A DNA stretch of 64,000 nucleotides from Protopterus annectens (lineage: Eukaryota; Chordata; Ceratodontiformes; Protopteridae). Shown one piece after another: positions 1 through 11,585 of the stretch. The notes below the pieces were generated by a model, which worked only from the letters and a program-made list of their open reading frames with translations, was not told where the DNA came from and did no database searches. The DNA lies in the NCBI RefSeq assembly GCF_019279795.1, contig NC_056747.1, forward strand, positions 1,004,850,432 to 1,004,914,431, written 5' to 3'. A program made the translations under genes and the position numbers. Each line of letters starts with the position of its first letter. The first letter of the stretch is position 1.

Positions 1-21
1 GTGTGTGTGTGTGTATAAAGC
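1..21. repeat. (GT)n microsatellite, cut by window edge
   Basis: The window opens in a GT dinucleotide run of about 14 bases ending in TATAAAG. Its full length lies outside the window. Confidence 0.8.
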
Positions 22-617
22 ATGGTAGTTCCACTGGGAAAATGGCTCACCTATAGAATGGATAGGCCTAGGAAGGGACATCTGGAAATTGAGCATTGCA
101 ATTAGTTTCCTGGAGTATATGGTACAAGGAAAACAAGACTTTTTATATATAGCAGATTGCACAGAAGCAAAGAGGAGGGATCCCTCTAAAATGGGATGCC
201 GTCAAATAGGAAATGAAAAGCAGCTTTACAGCTGCATCTTTTTAAGGCCAGGGAACCCACAGTATGACAGCAGTAGTAGTAGGAGCTTGACATTTCAGAG
301 GAGTCGGCACTATTTAGTTCAAGGGGAAACACCAGGGCCAAAGCAATCAGATTCCAGATGGGAATTCCTGGTTGGAGTTTTGTACTGCCAGTGGAAGTTC
401 TAGTTGCTGAGATCCAGAGTTGTTAAACTGGCGGTAAGTAAAAGGATTTATGCTACACAGACACTGGATTGCTTAAACAGAAAGGTACTAATAAAAAGCG
501 CTATGTTTCCATCAGTTGAAGTCCTGGCAAGAAGAAACTTTGAACTGACTGTTGTGCATAATCCTAGTAAACACCTCATATTGTTTAAGTACTGCTAAAT
601 TATAAGGTGCATTTAAG
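22..617 (+). repeat. Diverged duplicated segment, copy A (left part)
   Basis: This stretch aligns colinearly with 3,304-3,843. Shared landmarks are the TTCCAC start, GAAGCAAAGA, the CCTGGTTGAAG/CCTGGTTGGAG block, a GGTACTAATAAAA-type block and ATTATAAGG at the end. The match resumes on the far side of a SINE insertion at 972, opposite 4,145. No convincing protein is present; the short open frames here have no recognisable domain. It is an old segmental or tandem duplication of unclassified sequence. Confidence 0.7.
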
Positions 618-961
618 TGAGTCTGGGCGGCACAGTGGCACAGTGGATAACATTCTCAGCTCACAGCAAGAGGTTCCCAGGTTTGATTCACAGCTGAGGT
701 GCTTTCTATGCACAGTCCACATGTCCACCCTGTGTTCATGGGGTTTCCTCCTGGTGCCCTGGTTTCCTCCCACATTCCAAAGACATGCAGTAGGAGGATT
801 GGACACTCTAAATTGGCCATAGGTGTGAGTGTGTGGTGTGGAAGAACTGCCGTTGCAGAGTTAGCCACACAGCAGTGTAAACCTTGGCTCTAGGTGATTG
901 TTACTGTTGTAGTGATACCCAGACAACATGTGCAAGAACTGCAAAAGGGGTTGTGGGTGGA
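618..961 (+). mobile_element. tRNA-derived SINE, V-SINE type, copy 1
   Basis: The head carries an RNA polymerase III A box (TGGCACAGTGGATAAC) and a degenerate B box (GGTTTGATTC). The body follows with the segment TTTCCTCCTGGTGCCCTGG and CAAAGACATGC that marks the conserved central domain of vertebrate V-SINEs. A near-perfect target duplication flanks it: TGCATTTAAG at 608-617 and TGGATTTAAG at 962-971. The duplicated copy near 4,140 shows the empty site. SINEs encode no protein and depend on a partner LINE. Confidence 0.8.
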
Positions 962-971
962 TGGATTTAAG

Positions 972-2606
972 CAAGTCAGCCCTGAAAAGTGTTTTCACAC
1001 ATTAATTAAGCATTGCTACTGAGGCAGCCAATGAACTGAATTGTTTTTCTGGAGCAAAAACTATTCTACTGAGTTGCTGGTTCATTTTCTACCTGATGTT
1101 ACCTTCTGGTTCCAGTTTTGGCAAAAATTAGTACGTTTTTAAGTCATACAAAACACCAATGTGTTCATAAAAACTCATGTGTGTCTGTTGCTGCTTGGAA
1201 ATTTCACAACTGCTGAAAAAGGGCAACTGAAACTTCATATATCAATTTTGAAGTTAGAGTTCCACCTGTTGCTACCAAGCAAAGGATTGTAATTCCCTGT
1301 GTCAAAGTAAGAATGTTTTCCCTTCAGCTGTGTTGCTGTAAAGTTCATGAAGCATCAAAGTCTTACTTGAGGGATTAAAGGATGCAGGAGACTTTCTGCT
1401 GAACCGCTGCTACAAATTATTGCTAATGCTACTGGTGGAATGGAAGCAGTAACCAAATCCATGGTGCATCCAAGGTCCACATCTCATCTGAAGCCATAAC
1501 CTTTAGGCATATTTATCAAGCTTCAAGAAAATCAGCGAACAGAAGCGCTCTAATCATTCCAGCTGTATTTGAATTTTGTCAGATCTTCTCATGGGTGATC
1601 CCCTCCATGCTTATACAGACTCACCTAGTGCAGACTGCACTGATTTTTGACAACATAAGGAAAAGTTTATCGGCAAAGGCAGGAGTCAAGTCTAAGACTC
1701 AAGCCTTGAATTTTCTTGAATTAATGTTCTAAGACTAAAACAGTAACATCACAACTAGTTAAATTAAAACACATATCCAGAAGGTCTTAACAGCAAGGAA
1801 ACAATGTTAGAAATAATTGTGACATAGGTTTAAAAGAGCTTTACTCACTCCAGTTAAGAGGTAGGTATGTCAAACAGACCCTAGGGAAGCCAAAAACTTT
1901 GAAAATTTATCAGAAAGATGTGCTGTGAGATGTATTCAAGGACTCATCTACTAAGATAGGTGATAAAATTGTAAATATGATGGGGGGACATGATTCTGTA
2001 TTTAAAGTGTAGCCAATGAAGGCATACTGCCATGTAGCATATGGAGAATAACTTAGGGAAACTCACATACAGACAGCTAAAGATTCAAAGGGGTGAAGGG
2101 GCTATGGAATGCAACCATGCTATGACCAAGTTTATTGTTATTCCATTCTGATATTACCTTACTGCAAAAATAGATGAAGTGTTTGATAAGAATAGTTGGG
2201 CAAGAACTGAGGTGGCTGTTCGGTTGTAGTGACACAATTTCATTAGCAAAAGCATAAAATATCTGTAAGAAAAAAGCTCACTCAACAAGTTCCACTGATA
2301 ACATTTGTATCAGTGGCGAAAAAAAGGCACTACCAAGTTACCCAGGTGGAGGCATAAACCCAATCTGGGAAAGTCCTTTACCAGGTAGCGACGGCGCCCT
2401 ATTTCACCCATGATCTTATACTAGGGTAAGTTCTCCCATTTTAAAGACCTGTGGAAACACTGGAAGGGGAATAACATTAAGGGATCCAGAACAGCCCATA
2501 CTGTAGGAACAGTAATGAAACAGTGCTCACTCATCAGAATGCAGATTGTCTGTCTGGCGATCAGAGACAATCCAATTGGCTTGAAGTCAGTGGGTTCAAG
2601 CTGAAG
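972..2606. other. Intergenic; end of duplicated segment, then unique sequence
   Basis: Bases 972 to about 1,250 continue the duplicated segment (GTTTTCACACATTAATTAAGCATTGCTACT matches the area from 4,165, with substitutions). From about 1,250 to 2,606 no gene, RNA or repeat structure was recognised. Confidence 0.5.
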
Positions 2607-2614
2607 GCGAGGGG

Positions 2615-2934
2615 TAGGGTTACCACCTATCCCACTTTGAGAGGGACAGTCTCTCTTTGGGCAGTTGTGTCCTACAAAAAAAATGAAAAAATGGCAAATG
2701 TCCTGAGATTTTAGGACAAAAATATTTCCTATATTTTCTTTAATACTTGCATAAAACAATTATTTTGTACCCAAAACACCTAAATGTTATAAGGAACAGA
2801 ATAAGCAACTCAAATGCTACAAGAATAAGTGAAGTTCTGTCCTTTGTATGGCTGTGGGTATGTTTTGCCCTGCAAAATCTGACGTTTCTAAAAAAAATGC
2901 ACCACTTTGGGCATTTGAAAAGATGGCAACCCTA
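2615..2934. mobile_element. hAT-type MITE, copy 1
   Basis: This 320-bp element is bounded by the inverted termini TAGGGTTACCACCT and AGATGGCAACCCTA. It is flanked by an 8-bp target duplication with one mismatch (GCGAGGGG at 2,607-2,614, ACGAGGGG at 2,935-2,942). The 8-bp duplication and short terminal repeats are typical of hAT elements. It is non-autonomous and has no transposase. A second copy in the opposite orientation lies at 61,665-62,005. Confidence 0.8.
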
Positions 2935-2980
2935 ACGAGGGGTTGTCTGTAATACAGCATTATTACCCTTGTGACCATCT

Positions 2981-3052
2981 TCCTCGTTAATATAGTGGTG
3001 AGTATCCCTGCCTGTCACGTGGGAGACTGGGGTTCAATTCCCTGATGGGGAG
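2981..3052 (+). tRNA. tRNA-Asp (GTC) gene or pseudogene
   Basis: The 72-bp sequence matches vertebrate tRNA-Asp almost throughout. The acceptor strands are TCCTCGT and ATGGGGA, with discriminator G. The A box is TAGTGGTGAGTAT, the anticodon loop is CTGTCAC with anticodon GTC, and the B box is GGTTCAATTCC. All stems can close, but several pairs are G-U. The differences from the usual vertebrate sequence are mainly C-to-T or G-to-A changes at CpG positions, as expected for a methylated, silent copy. No T run follows immediately; V-SINE copy 2 begins within a few bases. It may be a pseudogene or part of a composite SINE rather than an active gene. Confidence 0.75.
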
Positions 3053-3053
3053 C

Positions 3054-3303
3054 ATGTAGCTTTGGACACAGCGGTTAACATTGTCACCTCACAGCAAGAG
3101 GTTCTCTGGTTTGAGTCTCAGCTGGGGTACCTTCTGTGCAGAGTCTGCATGTCCTCCCTGCGTTCATGTGGGTTTTCTCCAGGTGCCCTGGTTTCCTCTC
3201 ACTGTACAAAGACATGCATATGGAGCATTTCTCCCTGGCCTACACTGAAATTAGTCTCATTCCAAGTTGGACTTTCCTGGTAAACAAATATTAAATAAAT
3301 AAA
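3054..3303 (+). mobile_element. tRNA-derived SINE, V-SINE type, copy 2
   Basis: The sequence CACCTCACAGCAAGAGGTTC, followed by the central segment with CTCCAGGTGCCCTGGTTTCC and CAAAGACATGCAT, matches copies 1 and 3. The 3' end is TTCCTGGTAAACAAATATTAAATAAATAAAT, an AAAT-type tail like that of copy 3. Copy 1 has a longer, different 3' half. It directly follows the tRNA-Asp-like sequence. No target duplication was found. Confidence 0.75.
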
Positions 3304-3843
3304 TGATAATTCCACCAGGAAAGTGCCTAATAGGTATAATAGATAGGCACAAGTGAAGATATGTAGGAAGGCAGTGCTACAATTAGAGTTAAATGGAGTA
3401 CCTGGTAGAAGAGTGGATATGATTTTTGATGTATGGGAGAATGCACGGAAGCAAAGAATAAGGAGTGGTCTCTTTAGCCTCAGATGTTCAGATCACACAC
3501 TGCCAACACCAAACCAGGAACCAAATCTCATACAGTATGTAAGATTCAGACACTGGTTATGGTTTAAAATATGCCATTGATGCTGGAGCAATCAGATCAG
3601 AAACTAGTGTCCTGGTTGAAGTTTGGTAGTTCCTGGTAGCTGAAACCCAGAGTTGATAACTGAAGAAATGTCATTAAAAGAATTTATGTTATAGACACTT
3701 TGTATTGCTTAGCCAGAAAAGTACTAATAAAAGATTTTATGTTTCCAATAGCTGAAGTCCTGGTGAAAAGGCACTTAGAGCTAAGTAGTGTGTGCTGCTC
3801 ATCCAAAGGCATTTTATCATTTAAGTACCACTAGATTATAAGG
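3304..3843 (+). repeat. Diverged duplicated segment, copy B
   Basis: This is the partner of 22-617, in the same orientation about 3.3 kb downstream. It is interrupted at 3,844-4,136 and resumes at 4,145 to roughly 4,330. Comparing the two copies defines both later insertions: the V-SINE in copy A and the 293-bp element in copy B. Confidence 0.7.
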
Positions 3844-4136
3844 GGAACACGTCAGGTCACCAAAAGTAATTTTGGCGACTGTAAAATGATCAGAGTAAGT
3901 TTACCAAAACTACATTTACTGAGAGTGAAGTTTGTCTCTTTCTCCAATGTTGTGTGACCTCAGATTTGGTAATTATAATATGTCCTTAGAATGTGGCGGA
4001 GGTCCCTACACATGGGGATGCTTGCCCCTACAGATAAATCATTATTCGGAATATTCACTGAAGGTAGTTTCGGTGAACATTTATCATGGTTTTTATATTT
4101 GTTGATCTTCCTTCAATGGCGCAACATTAAATCCAT
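3844..4136. mobile_element. Unclassified 293-bp insertion with 8-bp target duplication
   Basis: The segment is absent from duplicated copy A and is flanked by perfect TTATAAGG repeats (3,836-3,843 and 4,137-4,144). An 8-bp duplication suggests a hAT-like element, but no matching terminal inverted repeats were seen. A small inner palindrome, GTCACCAAAA / TTTTGGCGAC, lies near the left end. Confidence 0.55.
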
Positions 4137-4330
4137 TTATAAGGAGCATTAAGACTGTTAGCCTTGAAACCTGCGTTCGCACCTTAACTAAGCATTGCTA
4201 CTTCTGTTTTACCTGTCTACGCTTGAACAACTCTGAACCTTATATTCTGGCTTCTGGTATCTGTAAACTGGAAGACAGTGGCAAACTGAATCTCAACTTT
4301 CTTCCCATCGATAACTGTGAAGCTGATAAG

Positions 4331-6239
4331 TTAGCAAAGGCAAAATTCTGTAAAATGGCAGTGCATTCCATTTCATCAGATATTACCACATTTTCTCAGT
4401 CTATTTGACTCTGTTTGGACCATATGTTTACTTGACAATTAGAGTGCAGATATCTTGGACTCAAAAATAATATGCTGTAACTCATACATTTTAGGAAAAT
4501 GTTTTTATTTTTAACTAACAAACTGTGGAGTATTTCTGATTTCACAAACTCATGAATTCCCTAAATGCTTTAGTAAAATTTAACTAGATAACTTCTGAAT
4601 ACCATGAAAAATAGTCAAGACACAGCAGAAAACTGACATAATTACACTGAAACATGTCAACTCCCACTCTCAGCCACTAAGGTATCATAAGGCATCAGTT
4701 AATTACGCTGGTTCTGATTTTAATTGATGTTACACGGTGAACAGTTCTGTACTATTTGCACTGTCTGTACTGCCTGTTAGGCTAATACAAAAGTATCTTT
4801 GGTTTTGCTAATTTGGCTGCTTCTTTACACTTCAACATTCCCAAATGAACCTCGTTGATTTTCTAAAGCATTTGATTTCTCATCTGCAATAAACTCTGAT
4901 CTCTGAACAACAGACCTTGAATGCATGATTACTGTCTGAAAGTAAAAGATATCAGAATCAATGGACAAATATGCTTCAAACTGCCTGGCTGTCCTATCAT
5001 TAAAGCTACTTTTAATTACATTTTGTATATTCTCTGGAAAATGCCCTTAATCCCTGCAGTTGTTTTTTTTTTTTTTTTTGGAGGTATTAGAATGTGTGTC
5101 AAAATCTACAGATTTTCCATATCTTCCAACAAATCTTTGCATTCATCCAGACAAGCTTTACACAGCATTATAAAAAAGCAGACTTAAAACATGCAACAAA
5201 TGATTATTTAATTTTTCTTCACATAATCTGATACCTCAGCATCTCACCTTTAAGGAATCTAATGCAACAGCAAACTACAATCCTTTAAATAATGGATCCA
5301 ATTAATCCATCAAATAATTAATAACAAGCATTTATGAACACTACAACCAACATTTTAAATATAGATAAAATATTAATATGTAATAATAAATGCATCTTTT
5401 TGCATTACACTTGCCACATTTAATTCAGATCCAAATTAATTGGAATTCAAATATGATATTTTAATATATTTTTCCAAACCCAACAGAGTTGTACTTAAGT
5501 CCATCCCCTTGGGTAATAAGTGTTTGGCCAAAACAGTAAAATACAGTTCCTTGCTACTACCTTCATGGCATTTCTAAAAATGGGCAGCTACAGGACTTTC
5601 TAACTTTTTGCTGCTAATATTGCCCAAATACTTCATAATTCTATCTATAATCTTATACTTTATCACCAGATGTTCAACCAATATAACAAAAAATCACAAG
5701 TAAAAAGGTGGCTAGAGATATACAATACTCCATTTATTTTAGTCGTGTAAATTCTTTACCTTAGAACAGACTTTACAATGACCACAGGATAAAGTACCCT
5801 ACCTGGTAGCTATTTCAGAATTCATCAATACATACTTGGTGAAAATTCTTTAATATTACTATCTCTCTTATAAGAAAAAATTACTTTACTCATCTCTAAG
5901 ATTAAAATGATTTGTTAAAATCAATAGGTACATTGCAGTATTTAGGGATTTAAATGCCATGATACACTTCTACAACATTCATTCCTTTTTTACTTTGAGA
6001 CATTTTTAATAACAAAAAGCTCTGTAAACATTTTTATTAAACAAGGGCAAAAATAAATGTATTGTATCCCTAAATAACAACAACCTTAGGAATAATGCGA
6101 GGTCCATTATTACATTTTAATGAATGCATCTTGAGATGCGTCCTCTAAAGTCTATGGATACACCTTAGGCTTTGCCTGCATTGACATTACTATGGTTACA
6201 GTTTACTTGTTATCCTTGGTGTCATAATTTAGTGGAAAA
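4331..6239. other. Gene-free AT-rich stretch
   Basis: No gene or known element was recognised. It holds a poly-T run at about 5,062-5,080 and very AT-rich sequence around 5,280-5,460. The open frame at 4,223-4,408 (61 codons) has no recognisable motif and lies partly in the duplicated segment. Confidence 0.5.
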
Positions 6240-6749
6240 CAACACTTTTTTAAAACTTACTGGAAAAAAAAGGAGTAGCCTTAAATGGATCTTGGTTCAA
6301 AGTATGGCACCAACTAGAAAATCTTTACCACTTAGTCACATATGATTTTCTTGTAGTATTTTTAGCCTCGTCTAACACCTGCTGCTCATCCACAGAGAAA
6401 AGGTATCGGAATTCAGTCATCCAGGATGTAAGTTGAAGAATTTTATGGCCAGGGTGAATTAAGGAGTTCCTGTCTTATATGATTAAGTCCATCACATGAG
6501 GAAGCTTTTGGTAATTGCCCTTAACATTTTCTAAAACAAGGATAACCACTGTTGCCAGGGTCAAAGGGAGTTACCAGAATAACTTTTGGAGAGTCCTTCT
6601 GGGTTTTTAAAGGAAGTCTGGTTATCAGAGGAAAGAGTGGAAAAGCATAAAGGAATATTCCTGACCATGTGAATTGAGAAGATATCTGTCCTCTAGGTCT
6701 TTTTGCAAGGAGTCTTGGAGCAAAATGTATTTAACTGTCTGTTGTGAAT

Positions 6750-7230
6750 CTACATGAGTTCTCCACAGGTGGATGAATTGCTGGGAGACCCCAGGATGTA
6801 ATTTTCATTTCTGAGGTGATCTAACCTCACCCTGCTCAGCTTGTCTGCCACAGACTTCTGCTCTGGTGGAATGCAAGTAGCCCGTGAGAATGGAGTGTGC
6901 TGAGTTGTTATCTCCCAGGCTATCATAGCTACTCTGTAAAGGGGATAATATCCAAACCCCCATATGTTTATGTACCATATGAATGTGGTGTTGTCTGTGA
7001 TGACTAGTGGAGGTCTTGGACTCCAGAGATAGTTTACAGATCTGAGAGCATTTATTAATGTCATCATTTCTTTGATATTTATGTGCTTTAGTTTATCCTG
7101 CTGGTTCCACAGACCCTGATCTTTCATCCTTTTGGATACAACTTTCCATGCAAATTCTAATGCATCAGTAGACTGAGTGGGGGCTGGAAGGGAGAAAGGG
7201 AAACTTGGATTGAGGGACAACTGATTCACC
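6750..7230 (-). pseudogene. DIRS 1 RNase H domain
   Basis: RNase H degrades the RNA of RNA/DNA hybrids during reverse transcription. The frame contains STDA near its start (first acidic position of the RNase H fold), HINIKEM (the usual HIN-LEL helix with its acidic residue), TDNTTFIWYIN (the DIRS TDN signature) and VADKLSRVR (the C-terminal D-LSR). The order and spacing match the RNase H that follows RT in DIRS elements and is also found in copy 2 at 54,400-54,627. The frame is open for about 160 codons but is not continuous with the RT. It sits downstream of the RT in element orientation. Confidence 0.75.
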
Positions 7231-8000
7231 CATCAGCGGGTCCCCCTTTACACAAATCTCAGCAGTGTAATCTGAAAAGAAAGAGGGTGCTGATGCTGAG
7301 TCCAAATTGATTTGAGGAACCATTGAATTTTTCTCATATGAAGTCTGGCTAGAAGAATCATAAGAACTGTAAAGGCCATGAATCCTAAAGACGTGAGGTA
7401 GCCCCTGGCTGTTGTGATAGTTTGACTGGAAAATGTCAGAAACTGTTCCTTGTAGAAGTCTGTGTTGTTCTAAAGAAGAAAGGCCATTGTGATGCAGTAA
7501 CCTATGAGACAACCTAGAAACACTTTCTTGCAAATCTGAATGAGAGATGATTTTTCTAGGTTCAATTGACAACTTTGATTGAGAACTAGCTTATTGACAA
7601 AATATTGACAGCTTAGAAGAATCTGCAAAGATATGGCAGTCATCTAAATATGAAATGACTTGTAACATGCAATGGGCTATTACAGGCATTAGACACTTTG
7701 CAAACACTCTCTGAGCTATTGACAGACCAAAGGATCAGGTAGAAAAACTGAAAATAAGAACCAAGAACAGAAATTCTTAAAAAGCAGATAGTCTTTCAGA
7801 AATGGAATATGATGATAGGCATCTTTTCCCTCTAGAGTTACTAGGAAACTGTAAGGATGAAGGAGAAGCTAACAGAGACTGAAGAGAAAGCATTTTTATT
7901 TTGGAATTCTGAAGTGAAGACTTAGAAATGAAAGTTCCAGGACAAGTCTTGAAGTTCCTTCTTTCTTTGGCACCAGAAATATCCTTGAGTAAAATGATTT
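7231..8000 (-). pseudogene. DIRS 1 reverse transcriptase
   Basis: Read on the minus strand, the region gives an N-terminal FLVPKKEGTSRLVLELSFL, then GKDAYHHIPF (motif A with the first catalytic Asp), FGLSIAQRVFAKCL (the PFG-S-AP-VF-K element), and YLDDCHIFA (the catalytic YxDD) at about 7,655-7,630. The RT connection (frame 7,165-7,572) links this to RNase H. An in-frame stop lies between motif A and the FGL segment, and frames shift around 7,575, so it is non-functional. RT domains with YLDD and this PFGLS signature are characteristic of DIRS and related LTR-type polymerases. Confidence 0.75.
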
Positions 8001-8124
8001 TTCTATTTAATCCATAGGAAGAGACTACGAATCACAGTTTTGTAAGTGAATGCACCATAACAGTAGATGTTCGAATGATCACAGCTGCAGTAGCCTTAGC
8101 TATACTAATTATATCTTGCTAAGG

Positions 8125-8490
8125 TTATAACAGCCAGCCAGCTTCAAAGTTTCAGGGCACCCTCCATATACCCAAACCATTAGTCAGCTCAAACTGAGCT
8201 GACTAAATAGACAGATTTGGGTGCTAACCCCTTCAGAGCATTTCTACTGCCAAAGAGTGCTCCTCTTAAGGGTTTTCGAGGATTGATAGTTAGCTAATGC
8301 TTTCCATTGCTGGGCAGATAAGTTCCCTTTGGGGAAGAGAGCCTCAACATTTTTTTATATCAGAAACTGACTTTTTTCATGTGAAAATATTTATTTTCAG
8401 CAACCGAAAAGTATTTTTACTGACTGTAATGTGACTTTTAATATTTTTAAGCAGGAATATTACCTTTCACTTTTATAGGAACAAAGGTTG
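8125..8490. repeat. Dispersed unclassified repeat, copy 1
   Basis: Homologous in the same orientation to 46,663-47,032. Shared landmarks are CAGCTTCA near the start, GGGCAGATAAGT followed by CCTTTGGGGAA in the middle, and TTTTACTTTTATAGG-like sequence at the right end. No coding capacity and no clear termini. Confidence 0.55.
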
Positions 8491-9225
8491 TTTCTAGTGA
8501 TCCTAATGATGAACATCTCCCCAAGACAGTATTAGATCTAGGATAGAAGGAAACGGGGATGTTTAACTGGATGGATGGGGTGAAATCTCTTTGAAGGGGG
8601 AAGGGAGTCTCACTGCCATTTCTTGCATTTTTTAATGATTCTCACGCTGCAGATGTCTGAAGAAATCTGGTGCCAAAGAGGAAAATGAAGACCTAGGTTT
8701 TGGGAAAGCTTTACTAGATTGCCAGGGTGAGGAGGAGGAAGAGACTAATGGGATTTATAGTCAATCAGGTATTTTAGATTGCCCCTGAGCTTGGGAAGGC
8801 CCTCATTTCTTTTTTGAACATTCATGCTACTGCTTTAGCAAAGTTTGTTTGCCTATCTTTTTCTGGGATTGTTTGTGTGACATCCCCACTCTGGGCCAGT
8901 AATCAAGGAACCTGAGTTCCCACCACTGGCACTGGAGATGGATGCTCACTTGGAACAAAAATGGATACACCCAGTATTTCCAGATGCAGCTCTCTGCATC
9001 AATAACAATTTCCCTTAAAAGAGTACACAGGGAGCACAGTCAATCCAGGATCTCGATTTCTCTATCTGTCTCCCTCCAGGTCCCCAATAAGACTCACCAC
9101 TGACACAGCTATAGACTTAAGATGTCAGTTGAGTGTCCAAGCCAATTTCTACACCACTCTGTAAAACCAGTGCTTTGTGTCCCTGCTCCAAGTTGCTGAC
9201 ACACACACATTCTTTGAAATTTGAT

Positions 9226-9228
<3 letters not shown>

Positions 9229-9263
<35 letters not shown>
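9229..9263. repeat. (CA)n microsatellite
   Basis: About 17 uninterrupted CA units. Confidence 0.95.
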
Positions 9264-9266
<3 letters not shown>

Positions 9267-10444
9267 CCCGGGAAGGTTGGCACAGATTTACTAGCTATGC
9301 CCCCTACTGCCTAAACTATAAGGTATTTACACCACCACCAGACACTCCAAAGACAGCTACTCTAAGGCTTTTCCAAGGGTATTGAATTATACTGAGTGAA
9401 ATTAATATTAATACAAATGGTAGCTTGACCGACAGCAAGGCTTTCAGGAGTGGCCAGAGCTGTCACCAAATATATATAAGTACTCTCAGAAATTAAAATA
9501 TTATCTAAGAGATCAACCACAATGAAAAGTTTAAATATATTTAATAATAAATAAGAAAAGAACATGAAAATACTAAATATCTATTTACAATAAACACCAG
9601 AGTTTCAGCCACAGGAAATATTAAAAATAACACAGATGATTGGATTCCCATAGATACAGAAAAACAGTACTTAACTAATCTCATATATTTTCCTGACTGA
9701 TATAAAGAATTACTATTCTCTGGTCACTTACCAGAGCAAGGCAAGATGAAGTATGTGAGGAGTCCTTCTTTGTCAGATTTCAAACTCAGACTACCATGAG
9801 AATTCAGTCTCACCTAGTTTTAAAATATCATTTTTAGTGCTGCATTACAGAATGACATCACATTCTTCTGGTCATCTGACTTCTGGTTCCCATGCTACAC
9901 CCCTTTGCTTGAAGCTGTCAGGATTTAGCACATATGTGTAAATAATACACAGAGCCTTGCTAATTTCTGCTGCAGCTCCTGGAAGTCATAAAACAATGTC
10001 AAACCTCCACTCTTCCAGAGTAGCAATTAGTCCACCCCAAAGACAATGCAGAAAGCTTCCTAATACAGATCTTTTGTCTCTGGCTGCATTGAGAACTGTA
10101 AAATACAATCGTTATGGCCTAAGCCAGGTAATTTAATTTCAAACTATTTTCAAAGTTAGGTGGATTTAGATTAATCTCTTCTCTTCCAGTATCCTCTGTT
10201 AAACATATACATTTAAACAGCTACAATAATACACGTATATTTTCTTTTTCTGTCCAGCAGGGCACACTGTTGGTACATTTTTAAGACAAGCAGCTTTACA
10301 AACACATTTTCAACACAAGCATCTGTACAAATCAGTTTGATATACAAATGACATATAATTCTTTACAAAATTCCAGCTAGCTGTACTGGCATATGTTACA
10401 CATCCACTGCCTACTTCTCCTGCCATAGCTGGCAATACCTCATA

Positions 10445-11019
10445 TTGTCAGAGTTTATATTACTTCCTATGAAAGGGCTGTGGCCTAGAAGAAAATTGTC
10501 TGTTACATTGGGAATGGGGACTGAAATATGCAAGAGATCCCTTGGATTAACTTCCTCCTTTCATCAAACCCTTTCAAGACCTCAGCAGAGGAAGGCCCAA
10601 ATTACAATTCTTCATCCAGAGGTGCCATCAGAAGTTGAAGTTTCACATTTTCTGGTAAATTCTGAGTATGCAGCCAAGCAAATCTCCTTATAACTGGTCC
10701 AGTTAAAGCTGCCCTGGAGACAGCATCAACATTGCCATATGAACATTTAAAAGACTATTTGGTAACCTGACATGCAGATGAAAGTAAGGAATCTAAAGAT
10801 ATCTGAGTGTTGGAGGAACAAAAATCAGCAATTAACTTTCTCATATTGTCAAAAGAAGGCAGGTGACATTTAAACATATCAGCTTGACAATTTACTTTTC
10901 TGAAGGCTAAACTGGAAAAAGTATATACCTTTCTCCTAAACCTATCAAAAGCCCTTACTTCTTTGTCTGATGGAAAAGAGTTAATTGCCTTAATGTGTTT
11001 TGAAGAAGGTGGTTTTGAC
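10445..11019 (-). pseudogene. DIRS 1 gag-like region
   Basis: The minus strand reads KEVRAFDRFRRKVYTFSSLA, matching the DIRS gag pattern in which a basic RALD-F-RK helix precedes a polymerising alpha-helical segment. It continues through a stretch ending in RRFAWLH...LPENVK, the RR-AWLR-T-LP signature found near the end of DIRS gag. Copy 2 (55,707-56,024) has the corresponding RKFRALHRFRKVAF. Stops are present (near 10,560 and 10,760). The upstream part of the frame continues at 16,127 on the far side of the PLE/CR1 insertion, where a D-EVVFLSKP stretch precedes it. Confidence 0.65.
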
Positions 11020-11283
11020 AGAGAGACAGAGTCAAAAGCCGGTAAAAAGGCTTTAATAACTACAAACAGCAGCTACACTGTAAAACAACACACATTGAAA
11101 AGAGTTTAGTGCTTTCATCTGTCAGGACATCATCAGAACTAAGCAAGTGCCCAACCAGAACAGTTAAATATCAATTAAAATTCAATTACAAAGTCACATG
11201 ACAATTATACAATTATTTTAATACTAATAAATATTAACGTGAAACTTAAAAACTTCCATTTGTTGCAAGACACATTAACATTC

Positions 11284-11585
11284 TTAATTCTTTAAAAATA
11301 GAATAGATGAAATAGAACACATATCATTTAGCCCAGGTTCATTTAAAGCATTGAGCCTGAGCTGCCATTTCAATTCTCTTACTAGTAAATGTTCCTCAGT
11401 AATTAGATCCCTGTCATCCTTTTTAAGTTGGTCAATCAAAAAATATCCAAATCTATGTCCAGGATTTTTTTCCACGTCTATAAAGTGCATTAGTATCTTT
11501 TCTATTTTTAATGTCCCTCTCATGCACCTCCACACAAGAGCTGTAGTAATTGGTTGTTTTGGACCATTTCTAGCTCTTTTGTAGT
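11284..11585 (-). pseudogene. PLE A endonuclease protein, C-terminal end
   Basis: In Penelope-like elements a GIY-YIG endonuclease follows the reverse transcriptase and nicks the target DNA. This frame (MHFIDVEKNPG, FLIDQLKKDDRDL, ELKWQLRLNAL, PGLND at the end) corresponds to the C-terminal part of that domain, where family members have an E--WI--L-----PGLNE pattern. The GIY and YIG motifs themselves are missing, because the arm is 5'-truncated where the CR1 begins. A second frame upstream reads the end of an EH-RDIKN stretch, indicating a frameshift near 11,500. Confidence 0.7.

Larger units (their letters stand above)
8001..10444. other. Interval between DIRS 1 gag and RT; no intact gene
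   Basis: Expected to hold the rest of gag and the RT N-terminus, but no frame could be followed. It contains a dispersed repeat (8,125-8,490) and a (CA)n tract (9,229-9,263). The remainder, including 9,270-10,440, is unclassified. Confidence 0.45.

Noticed and set aside
3353..3580. 75-codon frame in the duplicated segment
   Set aside because: The homologous copy at 22-617 does not preserve the frame.
5062..5080. Poly-T run as tail of a minus-strand L1 or processed pseudogene
   Set aside because: No adjoining LINE or gene sequence and no target duplication recognised.
10445..10693. Plus-strand 82-codon frame as a gene
   Set aside because: The opposite strand matches the DIRS gag pattern; this frame is its shadow.
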